From assembly GCA_035940955.1 (NCBI GenBank), contig DASZEJ010000112.1:1-44370 (forward strand): a DNA stretch of 44,370 bases, in the 5' to 3' direction. Positions 7,341 to 15,206 of this stretch are shown here, piece after piece. This stretch comes from CADCVT01 sp035940955 (GTDB taxonomy: Bacteria; Actinomycetota; Thermoleophilia; Solirubrobacterales; Solirubrobacteraceae). The notes beneath the pieces are model-generated. The model worked only from the letters and a program-made list of their open reading frames with translations, was not told where the DNA came from and made no database searches. The first letter of the stretch is position 1, and each line of letters opens with the position of its first letter. The position numbers were made by a program, and so were the translations under genes.

Positions 7341-7880
7341 GTGGGGCGCGATCCGGCCGACGGCGAGCTGGTCGAGCGGGCGCGGGGCGGCGACGCCGCC
7401 GCGTACGGGGTCCTCGTGCGCCGCTACGAGCAGCTCGCGTTCCGGACGGCGTACGCGGTCTGCGGCGACGCCGGCGAGGCGGAGGACGCCGCGCAGGAGG
7501 CGTTCGTGAAGGCGCACGCCGCGCTGCCGCGCTTCCGCCACGGCGCCGCCTGGCGCCCGTGGCTGCTGCGGATCGTGGCGAACGAGGCGCGCAACCGGCG
7601 CCGGGCCGCGGGCCGGCGCGCCCACCTCGCGCTCCGGGCCGCCCGCGCCGAGCCGGCGATCGAGGCGCCCGCGCCCGGCCGCGACGACCCCGGCCCGCTC
7701 CTCGCCGCCCTCGGCCGCCTGGAGCCGGCGCACCGCGAGGTCGTCGTCCTGCGCCACCTGCTCGACCTGCCCGAGGCCGAGTGCGCCGCGGTGCTCGGCT
7801 GCCGGCGCGGCACGGTGAAGTCGCGCCTGTCGCGCGCGCTCGCGCGCCTGCGGGCGGACCTGGAGGCGGCCGATGCCTGA
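7341..7880 (+). CDS. ECF-type RNA polymerase sigma factor
   Basis: A 179-residue sigma-70 family factor of the ECF class. Region 2 runs through ELVERARGGDAAAYGVLV and YAVCGDAGEAEDAAQEAFV to WLLRIVANEARNRRR. Region 4 follows in LEPAHREVVVLRHLLDLPEA and GCRRGTVKSRLSRALARL, the -35-binding helix-turn-helix. GTG 7341 is chosen because it gives a normal N-terminus and has a -10-like hexamer upstream. A GTG at 7116 overlaps the previous stop and would add 75 repetitive residues. The downstream gene overlaps its end by eight bases and encodes a membrane protein that may control it. Confidence 0.88.
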   Translation: MGRDPADGELVERARGGDAAAYGVLVRRYEQLAFRTAYAVCGDAGEAEDAAQEAFVKAHAALPRFRHGAAWRPWLLRIVANEARNRRRAAGRRAHLALRAARAEPAIEAPAPGRDDPGPLLAALGRLEPAHREVVVLRHLLDLPEAECAAVLGCRRGTVKSRLSRALARLRADLEAADA

Positions 7881-8637
7881 GCGGATCGAGGACCGGCTGC
7901 ACGCGCTGCGCGACGAGGTCGCGTGGCCGTCGACGCCCGACATCGCGCGGGCGGTGGCGGCGCGGCTGGAAGCGGGGGCGCCGGAGGACGCGGCGTCGCG
8001 CCGCTCCGCGCAGCCGCCGGCGCGCCGTCCCCTCGCCCGCCGCCCGCGCCGCCTCGCGGTCGCCGTCGCCCTTGCCCTCCTCGTGCCCGCCGCCGGCGCG
8101 CTCGCCGTCCCCTCGGTCCGCGACGACGTCCTCGACTGGCTCGGCCTCCAGGGGGCCGAGGTGCGCCGCGCGCCCGCGCTCCCGTCCGCCCGCCCGCCCG
8201 GCGACGGCGACCTCGGCCGCCCCGTCTCGCTCGACGAGGCCGCCCGGCTCGCCGGCTTCCGCCCGGCGCTCCCCGCCGCGCTCGGCCCGCCCGAAGAGGT
8301 GCGCTTCGACGAGTCCAGCGGCTTCGTCACCCTCGTCTACGACGGCCTCGTCGTCGCCCAGGCCCGCGGGGCGCTCACCCACGAGCTGGTCCGGAAGATC
8401 GTCACCACGCGGACGGAGGTTCGCGCCGTGCGGGTCGGCGGCGCGCCCGGGGTCTTCCTCGACGGCGCGCCCCACGCCTACCTCTACGTCGCGCCCGACG
8501 GGACCGTCCAGGAGGACCGCGCCCGCCTGGCCGGCAGCACGCTCGTGTTCAACCGCGGCGACACGCTCGTCCGGATCGAGGGGAAGGGACTGGAGCTCGG
8601 CCGCGCGCTGCGGATCGCACGCTCGCTGCGTTCATGA
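7873..8637 (+). CDS. Sigma-linked membrane protein, possible anti-sigma factor
   Basis: A 254-residue single-pass membrane protein. Residues 1-55 are a hydrophilic, probably cytoplasmic part (MPERIEDRLHALRDEVAWP), residues about 57-78 form one membrane helix (LAVAVALALLVPAAGALAVP), and the rest lies outside. The outer part begins DDVLDWLGLQGAEVRRAP and has PVSLDEAARLAGFRPALP, resembling DUF4367-like outer domains that I recall downstream of ECF sigma genes in Thermoleophilia. Its ATG overlaps the sigma gene, which supports a partner role. There is no clear zinc-binding anti-sigma motif (HxxxCxxC), so the mechanism would differ from classic ZAS proteins. Confidence 0.7.
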   Translation: MPERIEDRLHALRDEVAWPSTPDIARAVAARLEAGAPEDAASRRSAQPPARRPLARRPRRLAVAVALALLVPAAGALAVPSVRDDVLDWLGLQGAEVRRAPALPSARPPGDGDLGRPVSLDEAARLAGFRPALPAALGPPEEVRFDESSGFVTLVYDGLVVAQARGALTHELVRKIVTTRTEVRAVRVGGAPGVFLDGAPHAYLYVAPDGTVQEDRARLAGSTLVFNRGDTLVRIEGKGLELGRALRIARSLRS

Positions 8638-8650
8638 GCCGTTCAGGTTC
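8630..8650 (+). promoter_or_regulatory. Candidate response-regulator box (GTTCA direct repeats, 11-bp spacing)
   Basis: GTTCA occurs at 8630-8634 and again at 8641-8645, exactly 11 bases apart, followed by a related GGTTC. Direct repeats one helical turn apart are the usual binding pattern of OmpR-family regulators, and an OmpR-family gene starts at 8674. GTTCATG (8630-8636) also pairs with CATGAAC (8673-8679) at the start codon. Confidence 0.4.
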
Positions 8651-8673
8651 GGCCGCCACGCTGCGGCGGGTCC

Positions 8674-9354
8674 ATGAACGTCCTGGTGGTCGACGACGAG
8701 CCTGCCGTCCGCGAGGCGCTCGAGCGCGCGCTGCGCTCGGAGGGGTTCGCCGCGCGCACCGCGGGCGACGGCGGGGCGGCGATCCGCACGCAGGCGGCCG
8801 ACCCGGCGGACGTGATCGTGCTCGACGTCCTCATGCCGAGCATCGACGGGCTGGAGGTGTGCCGGCGGCTGCGCGGCGTCGGCGACCGCACCCCGGTCCT
8901 CATGCTCACCGCGCGCGACGGCGTCGGCGACTGCGTCGCCGGCCTGGAGGCCGGCGCCGACGACTCCCTCGTCAAGCCCTTCGCGATCGACGAGCTGGTC
9001 GCGCGCGTCCGCGCGCTGCTGCGCCGTACCGGGTGGGAGGGCGAGGACCGCGTGCTGCGCTTCGGCGACCTGTCGCTCGACCCGGTCTCGTACGAGGTCC
9101 GGCGCGGCGACCGGCGGATCGACCTGACCCGCACCGAGCACCTGCTGCTCGAGCTGTTCCTGCGCCACCCGCGCCAGGTGCTCACCCGCTCGCAGATCTT
9201 CGACCGCGTCTGGGGCTACGACTTCGGGCCGGCGTCGAACTCGCTCGAGGTCTACGTCGGCTACCTGCGCCGCAAGACCGAGGCGGGCGGCGAGCCGCGG
9301 CTGCTGCACACCGTGCGCGGCGTCGGCTACGTCCTGCGGGGCGGCGCGGGGTGA
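8674..9354 (+). CDS. OmpR-family response regulator (MprA-like)
   Basis: A 226-residue DNA-binding response regulator. The receiver domain has the acidic pair in VVDDEP, the phosphorylated Asp51 in VIVLDVLMPSIDG, Thr79 in LMLTARD and Lys101 in LVKPF. The C-terminal winged helix runs from LRFGDLSLDP through RTEHLLLELFLRHP and VLTRSQIFDRVWG to VYVGYLRRKTE and HTVRGVGYVL. Its stop overlaps the GTG of the sensor kinase, so the two form one two-component unit. Resemblance is to MprA/TcrA-type actinobacterial regulators. A direct repeat just upstream could be its own binding site. The signal and regulon are unknown. Confidence 0.94.
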   Translation: MNVLVVDDEPAVREALERALRSEGFAARTAGDGGAAIRTQAADPADVIVLDVLMPSIDGLEVCRRLRGVGDRTPVLMLTARDGVGDCVAGLEAGADDSLVKPFAIDELVARVRALLRRTGWEGEDRVLRFGDLSLDPVSYEVRRGDRRIDLTRTEHLLLELFLRHPRQVLTRSQIFDRVWGYDFGPASNSLEVYVGYLRRKTEAGGEPRLLHTVRGVGYVLRGGAG

Positions 9355-10742
9355 CCCTGCAGCGGCGCCTCGTGCTGCTGGTCGCGGCGGCCGTCGCCGT
9401 GGCGATCGCCCTCGCCTCGGCGGCGGGCTACGTCATCACGCGCGGCGAGCTCCGCGCCCAGGTCGACGACTCGCTGCGCGAGGCGGTGCCGAAGGTCGAG
9501 CTGGCCGAGGAGCGCGCCCCGCCCGGCCCGCCGCCCGCGCCCGGTCCGGGGCCGCACGGCCACGGCGGCGGCGACCTGTTCGTGCCCCGCGACCCGCTCG
9601 GCGGCGCGACCGCGTACGCGCAGGTCGTCCTGCGCGACGGCACGGTCGCGCGCAGCGAGCGGGGCGTGGCGCTGCCGGTCGACGGCGGCGTCCGCGCGGT
9701 CGCGGCCGGCGAGCGCGAGCCGTACTTCGCCGACGCCGACATCGCCGGGACGCACGTGCGCGTCCACGTCGCGCGCGGCTTCCCCGGCGAGGCGATCCAG
9801 GTCGCCCGGCCGCTCACCGAGGTCGACGCGACCCTCGGCCGGCTCGCGCTCGTCCTCGGCGCGATCGGGCTGCTCGGGATCGCCGTCGCGGCCGGGCTCG
9901 GGCTCCTGGTCGCCCGCGCCACGCTCGCGCCGGTCCGGCGGCTGACCGGCGCGGCCGAGCACGTCGCGGCGACGCGCGACCTGACCCGGCGGCTGCCCGC
10001 CGACCCGCACGGCGACGAGCTGGACCGCCTGAGCGCGGCGTTCAACGCGATGCTCGCGGCGCTCGAGCGCTCCCACGCGGCCCAGCGCCAGCTCGTGGCC
10101 GACGCCTCGCACGAGCTGCGCACGCCGCTGACCAGCGTCCGCACCAACGTCGAGCTGCTCGCGGGCGCCCGCGAGCTGCCGCCGGAGGACCGCGAGCGCG
10201 CGCTCGCCTCCGCGCGCGACCAGCTCGCCGAGCTGACCGTCCTCGTGAGCGACCTCGTCGACAGCGCCCGCGATGGGCCGCTGGCCGAGGAGGACCTGGA
10301 GGAGCTGCGGCTCGACCTCGTGGTGCGGGACGCCGTCGCGCACGCGCGGCGCTTCGCGGCCGAGCGCGAGGTGATGGTCGACGCCCAGCCGTGCCTCGTG
10401 CGGGCGTCGCGGCCGAAGCTGCACCGCGCGGTGGCGAACCTGCTGGACAACGCGCTCAAGTGGAGCCCGCCGGGGCGGCCGATCGAGGTCTCGGTGGCCG
10501 GCGGCGCGGTCACCGTGCGCGATCACGGCCCCGGCTTCGATCCCCGCGACCTGCCGCACGTCTTCGACCGCTTCTACCGCGCCGACAGCGCGCGCGGGCT
10601 GCCCGGGTCGGGCCTCGGGCTGGCGATCGTGCGGCACGCGGCCGAGCAGCACGGCGGGAGCGTGCGCGCCGAGAACGCCGAGGGCGGCGGCGCGCGCCTG
10701 ACGCTCGCGCTGCCGGAGCTGACGCTCGCCGCCGCCGGCTAG
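9351..10742 (+). CDS. Sensor histidine kinase (MprB-like)
   Basis: A 463-residue membrane sensor kinase, partner of the regulator before it. Membrane helices lie at about residues 7-29 and 163-188, with an outer sensor domain between them that includes a proline/glycine/histidine-rich stretch (PPAPGPGPHGHGGG). A HAMP linker follows (LAPVRRLTGAAEHVAATRDL). The phosphorylated His254 is in ADASHELRTPLTSVRTN. The ATP-binding part shows the N box (ANLLDNALKWSP), DHGPGFDP and the G box GSGLGLAIVRHAAEQHGG. Start is GTG 9351, coupled by four bases. It ends in a TAG that lies in a CTAG shared with the convergent gene. Confidence 0.93.
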   Translation: MTLQRRLVLLVAAAVAVAIALASAAGYVITRGELRAQVDDSLREAVPKVELAEERAPPGPPPAPGPGPHGHGGGDLFVPRDPLGGATAYAQVVLRDGTVARSERGVALPVDGGVRAVAAGEREPYFADADIAGTHVRVHVARGFPGEAIQVARPLTEVDATLGRLALVLGAIGLLGIAVAAGLGLLVARATLAPVRRLTGAAEHVAATRDLTRRLPADPHGDELDRLSAAFNAMLAALERSHAAQRQLVADASHELRTPLTSVRTNVELLAGARELPPEDRERALASARDQLAELTVLVSDLVDSARDGPLAEEDLEELRLDLVVRDAVAHARRFAAEREVMVDAQPCLVRASRPKLHRAVANLLDNALKWSPPGRPIEVSVAGGAVTVRDHGPGFDPRDLPHVFDRFYRADSARGLPGSGLGLAIVRHAAEQHGGSVRAENAEGGGARLTLALPELTLAAAG

Positions 10743-11077
10743 CGCCCGAGCCGCCGCCCGAGCCGGCGCGCGCGCCGCTGCGCCCGGTCCTGCAGGCCGC
10801 CGAGAGCGCCCTTGTGCTCGGGCAGCTCGCGCACGGCGGCGCTGTCGATCGAGAGCGTCACGCGCCGGTTGGTGATCCGGGCGACCTCGGGCGCGTCGAC
10901 GAACCGCCGGCCGTCCTCGGTGCGTATCACCATGCCGTCGAAGAGGTGCTCGCGACCGTGGTGCAGCGCGCGGTCGAACGTGCCGACCTCCTGGCCGTCG
11001 GCGGCGACGACGGGCGTCCCGCGCGGCAGGACCTGGTAGCCGATCGCGTGCTCGCCGGGGTCCTCGGCGCTGCTCAC
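10739..11077 (-). CDS. PRC-barrel-like small protein
   Basis: A 112-residue soluble protein. The central part (GYQVLPRGTPVVAADGQEVG, then LFDGMVIRTEDGRRFVDAPE and VTLSIDSAAVRELPEH) resembles a PRC-barrel domain, a small beta-barrel found in RNA-processing proteins and stand-alone proteins of unknown role. The C-terminus is strongly basic (QRRARRLGRRLGR). The start is GTG 11077, with TACGCT six bases upstream as a possible -10. It is transcribed away from def and runs tail to tail into the sensor kinase gene. Function is not known; the fold call is moderately sure. Confidence 0.7.
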   Translation of the reverse strand: MSSAEDPGEHAIGYQVLPRGTPVVAADGQEVGTFDRALHHGREHLFDGMVIRTEDGRRFVDAPEVARITNRRVTLSIDSAAVRELPEHKGALGGLQDRAQRRARRLGRRLGR

Positions 11078-11083
11078 GCCTGC

Positions 11084-11102
11084 AGCGTACGCGACCTACA
11101 CT
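11084..11102. promoter_or_regulatory. Divergent -10-like hexamers between PRC-barrel gene and def
   Basis: The gap of 35 bases holds TACACT at 11097-11102 on the plus strand, ten bases before the def ATG, and TACGCT at 11089-11084 on the minus strand, six bases before the GTG of the PRC-barrel gene. Both are near the TANNNT consensus. The spacing would put transcription starts at or next to the start codons. Confidence 0.45.
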
Positions 11103-11112
11103 TGGCTGCTCG

Positions 11113-11685
11113 ATGGCAGACGAAGCCGTCCCGCAGCCGCAGGTCGACCCCGAGGTCCTCGCCCGCCGCGAGCGGGCGATGGCGCACATCCGCCAGTTCG
11201 GCGACCCGATCCTCCGCACCAGGGCGCGGCCGGTCGACCGCTTCGACCCCGAGCTGCAGGCCGAGGTCGAGCGGATGGGGCGGCTCATGACCGACGCGGT
11301 CGGCGTCGGGCTCGCCGCGCCGCAGGCGGGCGTGTCGCACCGCCTGCTCGTCTACCGCACCGAGCCCGGGAGCCCGGTGCAGGCGCTGGTCAACCCGGAG
11401 ATCGAGTGGGCGAGTCGCGAGAAGGAGTGGGGCGAGGAGGGCTGCCTCAGCCTGCCGGGCGTCCACGTCGAGGTCGAGCGGCCGGTGCACGTGCGGGTGC
11501 GGGCGCAGGACGCCCGCGGCGACCGGCTGCTGGTGGAGGCGAGCGGCTTCGAGGCGCGCGTGATCCAGCACGAGGTCGACCACCTCGACGGGGTGCTGAT
11601 CCTCGACCGGACCACGCGCGACCAGCGCCGGGAGGCCGTCCGGGCGCTGCGCGAGCGCGAGCGGGCGCGCGAAGCGGTCGCGTAG
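11113..11685 (+). CDS. def: Peptide deformylase
   Basis: A 190-residue metal-dependent hydrolase that removes the formyl group from new polypeptides. All three motifs are present: GVGLAAPQ (64-71), EEGCLSLP with metal ligand Cys111, and QHEVDHLDG with ligands His153 and His157 and catalytic Glu154. Residues 1-24 are an extra, mostly hydrophilic N-terminal extension before the conserved IRQFGDPILR start of the fold. The C-terminus is a charged helix. It is followed by fmt, the formyltransferase that creates its substrate, as in many bacteria. It appears to have its own leaderless-type promoter. Confidence 0.96.
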   Translation: MADEAVPQPQVDPEVLARRERAMAHIRQFGDPILRTRARPVDRFDPELQAEVERMGRLMTDAVGVGLAAPQAGVSHRLLVYRTEPGSPVQALVNPEIEWASREKEWGEEGCLSLPGVHVEVERPVHVRVRAQDARGDRLLVEASGFEARVIQHEVDHLDGVLILDRTTRDQRREAVRALRERERAREAVA

Positions 11686-11702
11686 GCGGCCGGCTCCCGC
11701 GC

Positions 11703-12593
11703 GTGCGGACCGTCTACCTCGGCACCTCGCCGTTCGCCGCCGCGGTGCTGCGGCGGCTCGCGTCGTCGGAGCACCGCCCGGCGCTGGTGGTCACCCGCCC
11801 GGACGCGCCGCGGGGCCGGGGCCGGCGGCTGGCGCCCCCGCCGGTTGCCGAGGCGGCGCGCTCGCTGGGGATCGACGTGTTCCAGCCCGAGAGCGTGAAC
11901 GCCGCGGACAGCGTCGCGCGCATCGCGGCGGCCGAGCCCGAGGCCGTGCTGCTGTGCGCGTACGGCGCGCTGATCCGCGAGCCGCTGCTCAGCCGGTTCG
12001 GCCCGATCCGCAACGTCCATCCGTCGCTGCTGCCCCGCTGGCGCGGCGCGGCGCCGGTCGAGCGGGCGATCATGGCCGGCGACGCCGAGACCGGCGTGTC
12101 GATCATGGCGCTCGGAGAGGGACTGGACGACGGGCCGGTGTATCTCGCATCCGCCGAGCCGATCCGGCCCGACGACACGTACGGGACGCTCGCGGCGCGG
12201 CTGGAGGAGCTGAGCGGCGAGCTGCTCCTGCGCGCGCTCGACGAGCGGCCCGAGCCGGTCCCGCAGCCGGAGGACGGAGTGACGTACGCCGAGAAGATCA
12301 CGGCGGCGGACCGCACGCTCGACCCGTCGCGGCCGGCGGCCGAGCTGGAGCGGGCGGTGCGGGCGCTCACGCCGCACGTCGGCGCGCGGGTGGAGCTGCC
12401 GGGCGGGGAGCTGCTCGGGGTGCGGCGGGCTGCGGTGGTCGAGGGGAGCGGCCTCGCGGCCGGCGAGCTGCGGGCGGAGGGCGGCCGGCTGCTCCTCGGG
12501 ACGGCGGACGGAGCGCTCGCGCTGGTCGAGGTCCAGCCGCCCGGCGGGCGGCCGATGGACGCGGCGGCGTACCTGCGCGGGCGGGCCGGGTAG
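11703..12593 (+). CDS. fmt: Methionyl-tRNA formyltransferase
   Basis: A 296-residue enzyme that formylates initiator Met-tRNA using 10-formyltetrahydrofolate. The N-terminal Rossmann-like domain has VYLGTSPFAAAVLRRL, the catalytic Asn104 and His106 in NVHPSLLPRWRGAAP, and the catalytic Asp in GLDDGPV. The C-terminal tRNA-binding barrel runs from about residue 200 and ends with GRPMDAAAYLRGR. Start is GTG 11703, 17 bases after the def stop. The length is slightly short for the family (usually 305-315) but no motif is missing. With def it forms the usual formylation/deformylation pair. Confidence 0.95.
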   Translation: MRTVYLGTSPFAAAVLRRLASSEHRPALVVTRPDAPRGRGRRLAPPPVAEAARSLGIDVFQPESVNAADSVARIAAAEPEAVLLCAYGALIREPLLSRFGPIRNVHPSLLPRWRGAAPVERAIMAGDAETGVSIMALGEGLDDGPVYLASAEPIRPDDTYGTLAARLEELSGELLLRALDERPEPVPQPEDGVTYAEKITAADRTLDPSRPAAELERAVRALTPHVGARVELPGGELLGVRRAAVVEGSGLAAGELRAEGGRLLLGTADGALALVEVQPPGGRPMDAAAYLRGRAG

Positions 12594-12731
12594 CGGCGCG
12601 GTGCGCCGCTCGCCGGCGCGGCGGCGTGAGCGGCCCCCGCGCGGCGGCGTGACGCGGAGCGCGCCGGCGTGAGCGGCGCGCGGCCCCGCCCCGAGACCGG
12701 GCGGAGCGGCCCGCACGGAATACTGCGCCCC
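12594..12731 (+). repeat. GC-rich junction with GGCGTGA repeats
   Basis: The junction between fmt and the glycosyltransferase is extremely GC-rich and holds GGCGTGA at 12623-12629, 12646-12652 and 12666-12672, spaced 20-23 bases apart with similar flanks. Each copy contains a possible GTG/TGA start-stop pair. AATACT at 12719-12724, seven bases before GTG 12732, may be a -10 element. No gene was recognised here. Confidence 0.5.
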
Positions 12732-13778
12732 GTGCGAATCCTCGTCGACGCGACGGTCCTCGCGTCCCGAGCCGCGGGGCTGTCGAGCTACGTCAACGGG
12801 CTCGTGCCCGCGCTCGCGGCGGTTCCCGGCGTGCGCGTGACGGCCGTGGCGCCGTGCTCGATCGACGGCGTCGCGACCGTCGCGGCGCCGGCGAGCGTCG
12901 CCCGGCTGCCGGCGCGGGCGGCGTGGCGCGAGCGCAACCTGCGCCGGATCGCCGCGGACGCCGGCGCCGACGTGCTCCTCGCCCCGTCGCCGGAGCTGCC
13001 CCTGCGCGGCGCCGGCGTGCCCTCGATCATGGTCGTCCACGACGTCTTCCCCCTCAGCTCGCCCGCGCTCGTCGGCCGGGCGAAGCGGCTGCGGTTCGCC
13101 GCGATGCTCCCCGCGATGTGTGCCCGGGCGGACGCCGTCGTGTGCGTCAGCCGGGCGACGGCGCTCGCGCTGCACCGGACGGTCGGCGTCGCGGGCGCCG
13201 AGGTGATTGGGGAGGGCCCGTCGCCGCTGCCGGCCGGCGCCGAGCCGGCGAGCGGCCCGCGCCCGTACGTGCTCGCGGTGGGGGAGCCCTACCGCCGCAA
13301 GAACCTCGACGTCCTGCTCCGCGCGCTGCCGCTGCTCGAAGGCGTCGACCTCGTCCTCGCCGGCCCGCCGAGCCCGCCGCTCCTCGCGGCGGCGCGGGCG
13401 CTCGGCGTCGAGGACCGCGTCCGCCATGAGGGCTGGGTCGCGCCGGAGCGGCTGAGCGCGCTGTTCCGCGGAGCGGCGGCGCTCGTCCTGCCCAGCCTCG
13501 ACGAGGGGTTCGGCCGCGCGCTCCTCGACGCGATGGCGCTCGGCACGCCGGCGATCGGCAGCGACATCCCCGCGCTGCGCGAGCTGGGCGGCGACGCACC
13601 CCGCCTCGTCCCCGACCCGGCCGACCCCGCGCAGTGGGCCGAGGCGATCGCGACCGTCGCCGCCGACGCGGCGCTGCGGCGCGACATGGCGGAGAGGGGC
13701 CGCGCCCGCGCCGCCGACCACACCTGGGAGCGCGCGGCCGCCGCCTTCGCCGCCCTCGCGCGCGGGCTGGTCGCGTGA
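12732..13778 (+). CDS. Glycosyltransferase, GT4-like (GT-B fold)
   Basis: A 348-residue GT-B glycosyltransferase. The N-terminal half has ILVDATVLASRAAGLSSYVNGL and VVHDVFPLSSPAL, and the C-terminal half has YVLAVGEPYRRKNLDVLLRA and VLPSLDEGFGRALLDAMALG with the EGFG donor-binding motif of GT4 enzymes. It probably adds a sugar to a surface glycan using a nucleotide sugar. GTG 12732 is preferred because it begins the fold and follows a -10-like box by seven bases; a GTG at 12669 would add 21 residues without homology. It is an unusual guest between the housekeeping genes fmt and rsmB, flanked by repeats on both sides. Confidence 0.87.
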   Translation: MRILVDATVLASRAAGLSSYVNGLVPALAAVPGVRVTAVAPCSIDGVATVAAPASVARLPARAAWRERNLRRIAADAGADVLLAPSPELPLRGAGVPSIMVVHDVFPLSSPALVGRAKRLRFAAMLPAMCARADAVVCVSRATALALHRTVGVAGAEVIGEGPSPLPAGAEPASGPRPYVLAVGEPYRRKNLDVLLRALPLLEGVDLVLAGPPSPPLLAAARALGVEDRVRHEGWVAPERLSALFRGAAALVLPSLDEGFGRALLDAMALGTPAIGSDIPALRELGGDAPRLVPDPADPAQWAEAIATVAADAALRRDMAERGRARAADHTWERAAAAFAALARGLVA

Positions 13779-13880
13779 TGGCAACCCTTTGCCGCGACGT
13801 TTCGCCCGACCGCGGGCTGGTCGTGTGATGGCAACCCTTTGCCGCGACGTTTCGCCCGCCCGCCGGTTGCTCCCCTGATG
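13761..13880 (+). repeat. 50-bp direct repeat at glycosyltransferase-rsmB junction
   Basis: A 50-base unit runs 13761-13810 and again 13811-13860 with only two or three differences, and the first 20 bases recur in degenerate form at 13861-13880. Each unit includes GGCAACCCTTTGCCGCGACG, which is less GC-rich than the surroundings. The first copy overlaps the end of the glycosyltransferase gene and the last partial copy overlaps the start of rsmB, so the array looks like a duplicated gene junction. Confidence 0.9.
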
Positions 13881-15206
13881 GCCTCTCGCGCTCCCTCGCC
13901 CGCCCGCCGCGCCGCCCTGCGCGTCATCCGGCGCGTCGCCGAGCAGGGGGCGTTCGCCGACCAGGCGCTCCACTCCGAGGCGGCGGGGCTCGATCCCCGC
14001 GAGCGGGCGCTCGCGCGGCAGCTCGCGTTCGGGGCGATCCAGCGGCGGCGGACGCTCGACCACGTCGTCGGCGAGCTGACCGGCGGGCGGCGCAAGCTCG
14101 ACCCTCCCGTGCGCGCGGCGCTGCACCTCGGGCTCGTGCAGCTCCTCTTCCTCGACGGGATCCCCGACCACGCGGCGGTCGCCGAGACCGTCGAGCTGGC
14201 GAAGCGCAACCGCGGCGCGGGGCTCGTCAACGCCGTCCTGCGGCGCGCGACCCGGGAGGGTCGCGCCGTGGTCGAAGCGATCGACGACGAGGCCGTCCGC
14301 CACTCGATCCCCGACTGGCTCGCCTCCCTCTGGCGCGACGCCTACGGCGCCGACACCTCGAGCGCGCTCATGCGGCGCGCGAACGAGCCGCTCGAGCTCG
14401 CGCTGCGGGTCAACCGGCTGAAGGCGACGCCGGAGGAGGTCGCGGCGGCGGTGGGGGGCCGAGCGGTCGCGGCGGTGGGGGGCCGGGCGGTGGGGGAGGC
14501 GGTCGGTGGCGATGGGGGCGCGACCGCGGCGGAGGCGCCCGCCGCCGCGGCGGCCGCGGAGACGCCGGACGCCGTCGTCGTCGACGGACCGCTCGACGCC
14601 CACGCCCACCCGCTCTGGCACGCCGGCGCCTACATGCCGCAGTCGCGCTCCTCCCAGCGCGTCGCGCCGCTCACCGGCGCGCAGCCCGGCGAGCGCGTCC
14701 TGGACCTGTGCAGCGCCCCCGGCGGCAAGGCGACGCACCTCGCCGCGCTCATGCGCAACGAGGGTGAGGTCGTCGCGGTCGAGCGCGACCCCGACCGCGC
14801 CGACGCCCTGCGCGCCACCGTCGAGCGGATGGGCGCGACGATCGTGGACGTCCACGTCGCCGACGCGGCCGACCCGCGCACCGACGGGCCGTTCGACCGC
14901 GTCCTCGTGGACCCGCCGTGCTCCGGCCTCGGCACCCTCCAGTCCAAGCCCGACCTGCGCTGGCGCATGACCCCCGAGCGAATCGCGGGCCTCGTCGCCG
15001 AGCAGCGCCGCATCCTCGCCGCCGCCGCGGCGGCGGTCCGTCCGGGCGGGGTGGTGGTCTGGTCGACGTGCACGCTCAACCCGGCGGAGAACGAGGAGCT
15101 CCTCCGCGACCTCGACCGCTTCACGGTCACCGAGCGGCTCGTGCTCATGCCGCACGAGACAGGCTCAGCGGGATTTCAGCTCACGCGACTAGAGTCGGCG
15201 GCATGA
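13878..15206 (+). CDS. rsmB: 16S rRNA (cytosine-C5)-methyltransferase RsmB
   Basis: A 442-residue rRNA m5C methyltransferase of the RsmB/Sun family. Residues 8-140 form the NusB-like RNA-binding domain (ARRAALRVIRRVAEQGAFAD). The methyltransferase domain has the SAM motif LDLCSAPGGKATHL (278-284 core), the catalytic Cys398 in STCTLNPAENE and the second cysteine Cys348 in DPPCSGLG. Between them, around residues 190-230, is a low-complexity Gly/Ala linker with an internal 24-base repeat (GGRAVAAVGGRAV), longer than usual. ATG 13878 is the start before the NusB domain; longer starts would read into the upstream repeat. The stop overlaps the next ATG by four bases. Confidence 0.93.
   Translation: MASRAPSPARRAALRVIRRVAEQGAFADQALHSEAAGLDPRERALARQLAFGAIQRRRTLDHVVGELTGGRRKLDPPVRAALHLGLVQLLFLDGIPDHAAVAETVELAKRNRGAGLVNAVLRRATREGRAVVEAIDDEAVRHSIPDWLASLWRDAYGADTSSALMRRANEPLELALRVNRLKATPEEVAAAVGGRAVAAVGGRAVGEAVGGDGGATAAEAPAAAAAAETPDAVVVDGPLDAHAHPLWHAGAYMPQSRSSQRVAPLTGAQPGERVLDLCSAPGGKATHLAALMRNEGEVVAVERDPDRADALRATVERMGATIVDVHVADAADPRTDGPFDRVLVDPPCSGLGTLQSKPDLRWRMTPERIAGLVAEQRRILAAAAAAVRPGGVVVWSTCTLNPAENEELLRDLDRFTVTERLVLMPHETGSAGFQLTRLESAA
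15190..15195 (+). promoter_or_regulatory. Possible -10 box (TAGAGT) before zinc-ribbon gene
   Basis: TAGAGT ends seven bases before ATG 15203, within the 3' end of rsmB. The same hexamer stands eight bases before the ATG at 34408. It could drive a leaderless internal transcript for the zinc-ribbon gene and rpe. Confidence 0.4.

Noticed and set aside
13761..13880. Possible CRISPR array
   Set aside because: Only two full copies adjoin each other directly with no spacers, and no cas genes are near.
11352..15155. A 1267-codon open frame on the minus strand across def, fmt, rsmB
   Set aside because: It is antisense to several clearly conserved genes and its protein is Arg/Gly/Ala-rich with no domain; at this GC content long antisense frames are expected.
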